Assembly: GCA_015143295.1 (NCBI GenBank)
Contig: CM026557.1
Span: 43,657,965 to 43,721,964 of the forward strand
Length of the DNA stretch: 64,000 nucleotides
Direction: 5' to 3'
Origin: Tetracentron sinense
Taxonomy: Eukaryota; Streptophyta; Magnoliopsida; Trochodendrales; Trochodendraceae
The notes below the pieces were generated by a model that saw only the letters and a list, made by a program, of their open reading frames with translations, was not told the origin of the DNA and did not search any database. This document shows, in pieces, positions 34,953-46,900 of this stretch; within the stretch, counting starts at the first letter, position 1; every line of letters begins with the position of its first letter. Made by a program: the position numbers and the translations under genes.

Positions 34953-37874
34953 ATGGAGAAAGGAGCTGCTTCTAGCCTATTTGTTAATGATGGTTCGTTC
35001 ATGGAAAGGTTTAAACAGTTCCAACAAGAGAAAGAGAAGGGATCTGCATTAGAGTCTAAATTAAGCAGAAGGTCATCAGGGGTGTTGGCGCCAAATCCCA
35101 TCACTGGTAAAACCGGCTTAGATTCTAAAGGAAATGACACATCCAAGGCCACCCTGAATGCTTCGAGCGGTAAACTTGCATTCAGCCTGAAACAGAAGGC
35201 AAAGCTTGTGGCAGCCCCTGTTAAGTTGGGTGCAGATGAGGATGACGATGAAGGGGATGCAGAAAATGGGTCAGGTGATGGACCAGCAAAACGGCAGAAA
35301 TTGGGCCAATCAGATGCCTTTGAGCCATCATCAGAACAAGGGGATGTTGGTAATTACTGCTTATGCAAATATCCTCGTATCTGGCCTTTTGTTTCATCTC
35401 TTCTTCTTTTTCTCTCAAGAAAAATCCGAAAATATAATTGTTGCTACGTTGCTAAAAAAAAGTGACATGTCAATAGGATTTGTTTTTGGTAAAAATACAC
35501 TTTTCTTGACAGTTTTTTGGTTTGATTAACATATGGCCGGGTCAGTTAATTTTCTATCTTATGGAGCTTTTTGCCTTTTGACAATGTCTTGTGGCTGCTT
35601 TTATTTAGATGTATTCTTACTAACTATATTTCCCCATACAGTGCACATGCTAGTAGGTATTTGTATAAGAGCAATGCTAAGTCTTCTTTCTTCCTCATCC
35701 ACTTTCCCTTTTTTAGACAAGAAGACGAAAAAATAGTGGTGGGGACAAAAAAATTTCATATATTTTAAAATTATTTTGTCCGAGAAAGGGGAAAGTGGAT
35801 GGGAAAGAAAGTGGACCTCGCATTGCTCATTTGTATACGCGCGCACACACACACACACACTCACTGTGTGTGTGTAAAAGATTATGCTTTCCGTTGATGC
35901 ATTCACACCCTTGAGCTTCACAAAGTTGGATGTGAGCTGAGTAGTCTTCATTTGTGAATGTTTTCCGTGCAAATTTCTTGGCTCATATAGTTTCCCAGTT
36001 TTGCTCATTTATCACTATTCTTACATCCATTTTCACATAAGCCTTTCTTCAAAGATGGATTCAGCAACTCTTTAAAATCACAGCCATTCCTCCAAACTCA
36101 TTTATTCCAGAAACTCTTCAAAATTTAGATCTTAAGCTTCCCCACACCAAAATAAAATAAAAAGATGGATAAGAAGAATAGTATTTTATGCTCCCTAAAT
36201 AATTTTACAACACCTGGGGATATTTGATGTGCCACTGTTTGGAGCCATTCCTATGTTAATACAATGTACACCTGCTACTCGTAGTACTTCCTAATTCCTA
36301 CAACCGAAATGGAATGACCAATATTTGAACCCTATGGAAACAATAAACATTCCTGTCGATGTTCCAAACATTACTTTCTCCATTTTCCTTTATGGTTTCT
36401 AGAGCTAAAAACTCTGGAGCCCATGATACCATGATTTGCAATAGATATATACATATACATACATAATACATACACACAACACACCCTCACATTATCAGTA
36501 TTTTCAGAGACTCCTAGCTAGGACTATGAGAGGCTTATATTTCTTTCATAATTGACTAATATCGATGCATGTTGCAGTACATGCTACATGATGTAATTTT
36601 ATACCCCCAACGTCTATTTTAACTTGGAGCCCGTCATCCTGAATTCCTTGGCATCTGTAGTAGAAAATAGAAATAGAAGGGTATATAGATGTAGAGCTAT
36701 AATGGTATGATGAGATTATTTGTTACCATGGCTTATTTTCTCTAATCTGTTCTGTTGTAACAAAAATATCTTTTCACTTTGGAATATGATTTATTCGCTT
36801 CCATTAAGTATTGCTATTATTAAAGAATTCATCTGAGGACTTGTGCCATCTATGCTCTTCGTTGGGTGGATGAGAGGACAAAACATTCTTGAAAGTTTTT
36901 TATCTCATGAATGCAGCTTATGTCTTAACTCTCTATCAACATTGGTGGAAAGAGATGTACAATGAAAGAATTGGAAAATGTGGCACGCCCTGCTACAAGA
37001 ATAATTTGCATTCCCTTGTTCATGCTCTCGGTATTAATCAGTTCTTTAAGTGAAATGCAGCACCACCTTCCCCAAGCGATCCCGCAGTGAAGAAAGTTGC
37101 TGACAAATTAGCAAGTTTTGTGGCCAAACATGGAAGGCAGTTTGAGCATATTACACGTCAAAAAAATCCTGGAAATACACCTTTTAAGTATGTTTACTAT
37201 GCAATGGCAAGCTTATTAGGCACTGAATTTCTGATCTTAGTTATTATGTTATGCACAGCTCCATGCTTTTTCCTCCAAGAAATTCCAAATGTTCAACTTT
37301 TATTAAGTTACATTATTTACTTGACATATGGTCGATAATGTCCTTGATTTATTAAAAAAAATGATCTTTCTTTTCACTGTTTCAGTTATATATTTGCAAA
37401 TATTATGGAATACGGCAATGCTTAAAATGAATTTTCACATGTTGCTTCTACCGGAAACTATTTTTGCCCAACTGTTTGTAACATCCCAAAATTTTGTTAT
37501 ATTTAAGCTTTTCATTGTGTTGCATCTTCAATATTCATTTTTGGCACCATTAATATTCAATAGAGAAGCATGAATGGTTCCATTTATAGAGTTTTCTCGC
37601 TTCTGAATTTTGAATTTGTACTATAGGTTTAATCATGCATTATTGTACATCTCTTTTGTTGGAACCTTATTTTTTGTTTTCACCATAGGAAGACGTGAAC
37701 ATATTTGCAAGTTTGAAAAATCGATAATCTCCTTACCCATGAAAACCTCACTCCCCTCACACTTGAAAAACTGCAAGATCTGCATCATTTTGAAGCATTC
37801 TCGTTTTTAAAATTAGACCATTGGTTTTGATCCTCAATATGGCATTTCCTTGTGATTTGAGGCAAACACACTTT

Positions 37875-37931
<57 letters not shown>

Positions 37932-40900
37932 TATTTTTTATATTTTATATTCTTCATCATGTATAGCCATCTCTGGAGATGAATCAACAATTTGAAATGC
38001 TTTTCTTGCGTGTTCTTGATCAACCAACGTTTAGATATAGATGTAGGAGGATTGGTTTTGGAAGTAAGAAGCCTCTTTGACATCTCTTCATCTGGAATGA
38101 ATTCTCGATGTGAAATCACAGAGACAAAGGACTGAGCTTAAAGCCGCTAATTCAAATGAACAAAACTTTGTTAGGTAAGTGGGTGTGGAGGTTTGGAGAG
38201 GAAAGGAGCAGTCTTTGGCGTGAAGTGATAGTCGCCAAGTACGGGGAGAACTCTTGTTGGATTCCTAGGGAGGTTAGGGGCTCTCATGGCTTGGGATTGC
38301 GGAAGGGGATTATGGCTACGGCGGGTTTGGTTGTGCCATTTTTTCGATTCCGAGTTTGGGGAGGGTCGGAAATAAGGTTCTGGAACGATGTTTGGGCAAG
38401 ATCGTCGCGGCTTATGGATGATTTCGGAAATCTCTTTGGTCTAGTGTTAGACAGGGGGCGTTGGTGGTAGATTCTTATGAGAGTAGTGCTATGGGAGTGG
38501 TCTGGTGTCCAAGGTTGAGGAGGGACCTTAATGATTGGGAGATAGGTGATTTAGTCAGGCTGTTAGAGCATATCTCTGCAATTGCCATTTACCTAGAGGT
38601 TAGGGACTGTCGGTTGTAGGAGCAAGGAGGAACACGAGAGGTTTTCAGTAAAAGTTTTGTATCATTCGTTGCTCGTGTCGGAAGGGAGGAAGTTTCCTCA
38701 TAGGGCTGTTTGGAGTCCAGGATTACCTTCTAAGGTTTCTTTCTTCTTATGGGCCACGGTGTTGGATAGAATTCTCGCTTTAGATCACATGCAGACTTGG
38801 GGTTGAAGTTTGCCAAATAGGTGCTTTATGTGTTTCCAAGAGGAAGAGACGGTGGATTATCTCTTATTACATTGTCTGGTAGCGAGGGAGGTGTGAAATT
38901 TATTTCTTGTCTCGTTTGGAAGTGGTTTGGGTTTTTCCCTTGACCTTGCGGAATTTTTTGGAGAGTTGTTATTGGGAAAGAGGTGAAGGGGTTTGGGAGG
39001 TGGTTTGGGGATTTCTTCCAGGAGCGATTTCTTGGCTTCCGTGGAAAGAGAGGAATGGGAGAGTGTTTGATAATGGTGCGACCACAGTGCCCCGTCTTTT
39101 GTGCTTGCATACGTATGACTGTTTTGGAGTGGGCGGGGGTCTTATGCTCTAGGGAGGATATTCTGAATTTTGTGTTTTAGTTTTTGGCAGCCCTTAGGGG
39201 ATAGGGCGTGTCGGTGGTGTTGTGGGTCGTTGTAGAGTTTACTTGCTTGTAAACTCTGTGTTTGTATGGGTGTTTTCTTGTCCTGTATTTTTGTTCTTGA
39301 TTTAATAAAGTTTGCTATTGATAAAAAAAAAAAAGGACTGATCTTTGAATAGGAAATATCCCAGTAATATTCAACCAAGTTCTCAAGGCTTATCCGCTTA
39401 GGCTCTAAAGATTCTCTCATATATTTTTACTTCATCTAATTTTATTGGATTATGAAGTGATTGCTCATTCGCTTTGGGTTTGGGAAATCAAGTTCCCTCC
39501 TTGTATTATAGACTTGCTAGTTTTCTCTGCATGGATTTTCTTGTGCTGTTTATTTATTTGAGTATAATGTTCTTTGCAGCTTTCTGTTTGATGAGGGCTG
39601 TGCAGATTACAAATATTATGAGTATCGTCTTATTGAAGAGGAAAAAGCTATTGCACAGACTAGGGATTCTCAAATGTCACACAATGGTTGGTACACTAAC
39701 CTCTAGACTCTAGCTTTCATAATTTCAAATGGTTTTGCTTGGTATAGATCCATGGAAATATTGCTTGTGCAATGATATTCTTGAAAGTATTAGTGTATTA
39801 CATACAGTTGCCTCAGAATCAGAGGATTCTAACTGGAGAAATTAGAGCTGTAAATAGTTTTGATTTGGATCAGTTCCAGTCATATTCGACTTTGATGCAA
39901 TTAGATATCCGGTAGATTTGAATTCGATCCGAGATCCATCGGACCTAGAAGTCGTCAATCTGATTGCTTATTTAAGTTTCAAATTTGATCCAAATCCGGC
40001 TTGATTAATGTTCAGTCCTTTTAAAATAATTTGTAGAGCATTCTTTCTATGAAAGAACCTGTTAAACTAAAGGATCAATGCAAATATTCATTAGAAGATT
40101 AAAAAATGCAATTTTTTCTCTATGAAACCTAAAATGTCTAAAAAAAATATTTAAAATTATAATATACTTTATATCATTGAATCGGGCCAACATGGATATG
40201 AATTCAATCCGATAATAATTGGTTTCAAAATTTCTTATCCACATCTGATGAATATGTAATCGGATCTTGATCCGCTCTTGTCGGATCAGATTCTTCTCAG
40301 ATTCGGATCCTGATTCGATCAATTGGCATCCCTAGAGAACTAGATTTCTAATTGTTGTGCTTCCTCAACTCTGGAGTCTGGATAGGAACATCAATTGTTG
40401 TATAAGTTTAGAGTGAAGCTTTATTAGGGTACTTTCGGAGAAATGCCATATCCCTTATAAAGAGAGTGGACATTGGATGCCATGCATAATTGATTCTGAA
40501 GTTTTGTTTTTAATTGGTAATCATATATATATATATATATATATAGAGCAAAAAGAAAAGAAATATAGCAGGGGTAGATTACAAGTATGTACACTCAAGA
40601 AAGGAAACTAAAAGAAGCCAGAATGAAAAACCGACAGCATACACAGAAAACCCCCACACAGAGGAAGAGAGAAAACAAAGAACGTTCTTCAACCCAGAAC
40701 ATCCTCCACATCCTCCTTGATTGCCAACTGGTACACCATTCAAGAACATGAAAGCGGATTCGAGCGAAGACATAAGTTACGAGTTTATTTGGAGCCATCT
40801 CTTTGCTGAATGAATGTTTACCTTAGTTTGTTGTGAGACATTAACAACAATTATCTTGTGGTATGCTTGTGTACACTTTGGTACAATTCCCGTTGCATAT

Positions 40901-43900
40901 TTTTTTCTTCTTCTTCTTGTTTTATTATTTATTTATTTTTTCTATGTAGTTATTTTGCAATATAAAGTTCTTTTCTCTATATTTATTTTGCAATAAAAAA
41001 GTTCGTGGTTTTCTTTAACCCTACTGTGTGGTGCAAGTTTTGATGCCTTTTCTATTGATTGAAATTCAATGCACTTCCTCAACCATATTAATATAACCAT
41101 TGTTTTATATTATAAAAAAGATGGTTATATTGATATAACTATATCTAACCGGATCATCGAAATCTTTTTTAAGGCCATGTTGACATAATGCAATTAGGCC
41201 TCCTTTGGTTCAGATTATTGCAATCATAATTGGTTACACAATAAGCGTCGTCGTGAATAATCCTGTTTGGTCAACAATAAGTGATTATCTGGTCATTTTG
41301 AAAAAAAAGGTATTTGTTCTATTTTACAAAAGAAAGGAATATTTTGGAGAATATCTCTCTTTAGCTTGATGAATCTTGTAGGCCTTATAGGGGTGCAAAA
41401 TGGGGTTCTTACAATAATCAAGATATTAAACTTCAGTTTCGGTATAAACTTTGGTCGCTAAGGAAGTTGACATGTTTCAAGGAAGTTATGTAAAAATTAA
41501 AGAAGTCTAGAAAACTTTAAAGTAACATTGTAAATTTAAGATAAAACTTTAGAGATTCAATACTTAAGCATAAATACACATCTAGAATTTATTATATTAC
41601 TGGATGTAAGCATGTAGAGTATCAAATGTGAGAATCATGTTAAGTGACATGCGTTGTTTGTTTGTCTTGTACCTCTATTTTTTCAGTTTTCTATTTGCGT
41701 GAGTCGTGATTCGTGATTGTGGGAGTAAGAGGGAGATAGAGAGAGAACCATGAATAATATTAAATGTGAAAATCATTTACAGTGGCCACCATTGTCTTTA
41801 CTATGAAATAAAGAGTACAATACATTCCAAATGAAAGAGAAATATTTCAATGTATAACTCATTATTTATAACCAAATTGCTCATTTGTCTGTTTCAATAT
41901 TGCCTCTATACTTCTATCTTTTTACAAAAGTTAGCCAACACATCACATGTTTCATTCTTATATTCCAATTCTACCCTTATAATTTGACATTTTTACAAAA
42001 AATACCAAGCACATGTTGCTTTCCAGTGCTGTCTCATTTGTATGTTTCACTCATCCTGGTACTTATTCTATATCTCGTTTGCACTATTAATTTTTTTATT
42101 TCCAAAATATTCATCTTAATCAAAACTTATATTTTTCTAAAATACCCCATTTAATCTATTTTTTTCCAAAATTTCTCTATTAATCAAATTTTCTATTGCT
42201 TTCGTTTGTATAAGTTTTGATTTTCCAAAATGACCATATTAATCAAAATTTTTTAATTTCTTAAAATGCCCTTGCTAAAATTAATTTTTTGATTTATCAA
42301 ATTATCCCTATTAATCACTCTTTCCGCTGTCTCTTGTATTAAATGCCTCCTGATTTTTTGATTTTTTAAAATGTCCTGATTAATGATTTAAAAAAAAATA
42401 ATTTTGATTTCTTAAAATATTCTTGTTAATCAATTTTTTTAAAAAAAATACCCCTGTTACTCTTTTTTTCACCCACGTGCAAGCACGCCCAACTAGTGGT
42501 TTATACTTTATAATAAAGGTAATGCTAGCAACTCTTTTTCAAGATTCATGTCTTTTTCTTAATTGAAGACAGTAATAAATGTCTTTCCTTTGAAGAAAGT
42601 GAGTTTAAAAGCAAATGAATTAACACATTACGACATTACCTCATTAAATCAATTATTTTTCTCATTTTAAAAGAGAGCTACGGAAATAGCCAATGAAGGA
42701 AGGAGAGAGTGGGAGCGAACCTTCTAGAGTTTCAACGACGACAATAGATGAAGAAAAGACCGACTACAACAATGGTATATATATTTTTTCTTGGATCGTT
42801 ATCTGCAAGTTTGCAACTATAGAGCTATACTTTTACCAAAGTTTAGTGATTTCGGTGAACTTCCACCGAAGTTTGGTATTTTTCTACTAAAGTTTTACTA
42901 TTTCGGTCGACATTTACTGAAGTCTACCGAAACGTTTCTGGACATCTAGTTTTTTTTTAATATACATTATTCGCTTCGGACACAACCGAAGTTACTGAAG
43001 TTTGACACCATGACAATAGTTCTCACATAATCCTATAGGTTCATAAGCGGTTATGCTCTCACATAATGACTTACCAGCGAGATTGTGAACTACTGGTTAT
43101 TTCCATAGCTAGTTGTTTCATAATTGATTATGATGGGTCGAACCAAACACTATTATGAGGTCATAATCCTGACATAAGTGGTTATAAGTGATTAAATTGG
43201 TTCTTATAATCCGAACTAAACAACTCCTTTGTAATAAAGTGATGGTACATTCGAAAGCCTCATTGGTGGTGAAGCTACTTGAGCTATGTCTCCCTTTGTA
43301 AAAGGCACATGAAATATTTTTACTTGATATGCACTTTTTTGGTCCCTTCTCCAACCATGGAGTATGATCCCAAGAGGTGTTTTTTCTTTGGCGCACGCGT
43401 GTTTGTTTGTTTATTTGTTGCCAACTTTTATCATTATCGTTATTACTTATTAGAAATATTATTTTTATTTGCTTTTGTAATTGAAGTTGGTAACTTTGGG
43501 CTCTTTTTCTACCAGCCGGTATAAGCACTTCAGCTTCTAGAATGTCAAGTGGTTCTCAAAGATCACTTCAGCAGCATTCTAATTATCAAATCCCAGCTTC
43601 AGCTTTATATGAAGCCAGTGAGGACACAAGATCTTCAGTCACTTCATTCCAGGCAGCGTCAGTGGGAAGGACCTCTTATGGTATATATTTTATGTTATTT
43701 ACATAGTGTACGTTTTGTTTTCAATTTTTTCTCTTGATTTAAAAAAAAAAAAATTAGATGGCTAATACCGTAGTTTTAAAAAACACCGAAACCGTTATAT
43801 AACATTTCAGTAAGGCCCAAACTATTGTGTTACCCAAAACATATTATAGTGTTATGAAAAAACCATTGTTTTTTTTAATAAAAACGATCATTGTTTATAC

Positions 43901-46900
43901 TTTATACTATAAACGACTGTAGGTCTTTTCCTTTTTTTAAAAAACAACCATCAATTTTTTTATGAAGGACCTAGAAACGGTTGTTTTTTCTAAGATGGAC
44001 CTTTGATAGGACTTTTTTTCAAGTGTTGTTTTAACTATAGAGGACCATAAGTGATGTCATTTATAGTAAAATCGACAAAAAAGAAACACCAACCATAACA
44101 GTCCTTACGTAATGGTAACGTCATTACATAATGGTTTTGGCAGGTCCGTTATGAACACTAAAACCGTTATTTTAAACCTTGCTTAATATTGTAAGATTAG
44201 CCACTTGTTACTAGAACTTTGGGTTATATATGTACACATATGGATTGACAATTATTTATGGTTGTTGTGTTCCTTTTAGATCCACCATCTTAAAAAATGT
44301 CCCTAGTGTGTTGTACCGTTCTCTTCGAAATTGCAGTTTAGACTTCAATATGCTATTGGAAGTCTTGTGGTTTATGGCATATTCTAAAGTTTACCTATCA
44401 ACAGCCGAGTTGTCTTTAGATATCTTTCATTTAACAATTAACTTTCAGTTGCTTGAGACCCAATAGTTGGCCTTATTTTACCCTCGTGCTACTTTTCGTA
44501 TTTGAGGGGTCTGATTTGTCGAATATTTCTCTTCAAAGTTTCACTTCGTGATCACTGATCACAAGGGACGGCAATTTAGATCTATATCTGTTCTTGGTGT
44601 TGTTATATTTTATTTTGTGAAAAACTAATTTTGTCATTCCGAATTCCAATTAGTGGCAGTACTGCGAAGTTGAGGCCCACACAGATAATTGGAGGATGTG
44701 GCTTTGCTATCAATTGTGTGTCCTATTGTAAAATTGAGTTTTCCTTGCAATGAAAATGCTTCATTTTCTTATCCATCACTTATGTTTCATTTTGTTAAAA
44801 AATGCTTCCTTTTTTCATATTCTCCTTGTGAATTGTCAGTTCACATCTGCAAGTATTGCGGATTATATAGGAGACATTGTGTCAGTATGTATCTGTCTCT
44901 GGTTTTTCACCGTCATGAGGGACTTAACATGAACCATGATCGCAATAGGTTGTGTGAGGAAGTGACCTTATGCAGTGTATGTTTGCATATTTTGTCTACT
45001 TGTAGGTGAATCTAGTGTACCATCAGCTGCAAATCCTATAGCAATGATGGAATACTATATGAAGAAGGCTGCACAGGAAGAGCGGAGAAGACAGCCTAGA
45101 CAGTCAAAAGATGAAATGCCGCCTCCTGCTTCTCTTCAAGGTCTGTATCTGCTATTTTTTTTTTCTATTTTTCTATTTTTCTATTTTGCTTTCTTGATTT
45201 TTAATTTTTAATTTATAGGAAACAGTTTTTGTTTAAACTGTATCACTGAGTCAAAAGATGAAATACCTCCACCTGCTTCTCTTCAAGGTCTATATCTGCT
45301 AATTTTTTTTTTTCTATTTTGCTTTCTTGTTTTTTAATTTTTAATTTATAGTGATACAGTTTTTGTTTAAACTGTATCACTATCTCTTGAAGATGTAATT
45401 TTCCACCAACCCACCAGGGGTTGGTGCAGTTGGCTAGCATCCCGGGTTTGCTCCCTGTGGTTGCATGTTCAACTCCCTCTCCTCGACTTACCCTGGTGTC
45501 CGTAGGAAAAATTCCAAGTGGGTTGGTGCGGACACCCGAACGGACTAGTCCTTGCCTCGAATGGTTTGGGACACTCTCGTTACCCAAAAAAAATGTAATT
45601 TTCCACCTCTAATTTTGTTATACAACCAGGGAAAAATGTAATTTTCCACCACTAATTTTGTTATACAACCAGGGAAATTCCTTATTTATTTATTCACATG
45701 ATGACAGCTCCCGTCAAAAAGGGCCACCACATGGGTGATTACATACCGCAAGAAGAGCTTGAGAAGTTCCTGTCTGGCTGTAATGATGTGGCTGCACAGA
45801 AAGCTGCCAGAGAGACTGCAGAGAAGGCAAAAATCCAAGCTGACAATGTCGGGCATAAGCTTTTGTCTAAAATGGGCTGGAAAGAAGGTACTCTCTCTCT
45901 CTCTCTGTATGTGTTCTCTCTGTCCCCTCTTTATTTTGGCTGCACCCTTTGGTGATTGATTTCCCATTAAGTTTATCATGTGCAAGGGCACAAGTCTCAA
46001 TTTTTGGTGCATAAGTCAGCCAACACCAGAACTGATATGACTTGGCTTATTTGGTACTGGGTCAGCTGAGTTTTCGCCACATTTATCTAAAGATGCTAAA
46101 GTTGCTGTGAACTGCTTATACCATATGCTTATAAATGGGCTTGGTGTGTAATGTTATAAATGTACATGCCATGGAAATAAAAAATGGCGTTACGGATACA
46201 AAACGAGCAATATGTATAGGTATCGGTAGTCCCTATACGATATTTATTCTGACACGAAACATGTGATACATATCGTTTATTGGTTATTTAGGTTTTAATC
46301 ATTATGTAATTGTAATTATCTAAAAAAATCATTGTGTAATTGTACTGTACTTGTGTTTGGTACTTTGTGTTTTAGTCGCTTCCCATTATTTTATATTTGG
46401 TTCCTATAACTCATTTGATTTTTTAAAAAAAGTTAATTTGATTTTTTTTTAAAATTTTTATTCTTAGGAAAAAAAATATGTATCGTCCCAAACCGATACC
46501 GAAACCGATACGCGTAGGTTTCGGTTGGGGCTGATACATCCCATGAAACATATTTTTAATCCTTATTCCTTGGTACATGAACACATTTACTAATCAGGGT
46601 ACATTGTATCACGTTAGGCCGTTAGGGACCCTAAAATGGAAATGAGGCATCTAATCTAGTTATGGGTGTGACGGGTTACCCGATCCTAATAGCAAAGTTT
46701 TGTTAAGAGTAATTTCAGAAGATAAGTGATAGTGTAAAAGAGATCAACGGTTAAGGAGATTGCTTTATGAGAGGGGGGAGTTGTTAGGCACCCCCTCTCA
46801 TCCATCTTAAGATGGTTACCTACTCTTTGGATATGCTTTGGCCTCATATCAACATTTTCCAAAGAAGTATAAAATCAAAACAGAAAGGATTAATCAAGCT

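Noticed and set aside
40555-40810. Possible host exon or LINE 3' end on the minus strand (64-67 codon frames)
   Set aside because: GC content is slightly raised but no reverse transcriptase or zf-RVT motif or clean tail could be identified; left unassigned in the intron.
41207-43227. A single 2 kb Harbinger-type element bounded by 'cctcctttggttcagattat' and its diverged inverse
   Set aside because: The ends are only partly similar and no 3-bp duplication could be fixed; the Helitron inside is better supported.
45219-45287. Treating the duplicated exon as a constitutive part of the SUGP1-like protein
   Set aside because: Known relatives lack this insert and the acceptor is only moderate, so the main gene model skips it and it is listed separately as a candidate.
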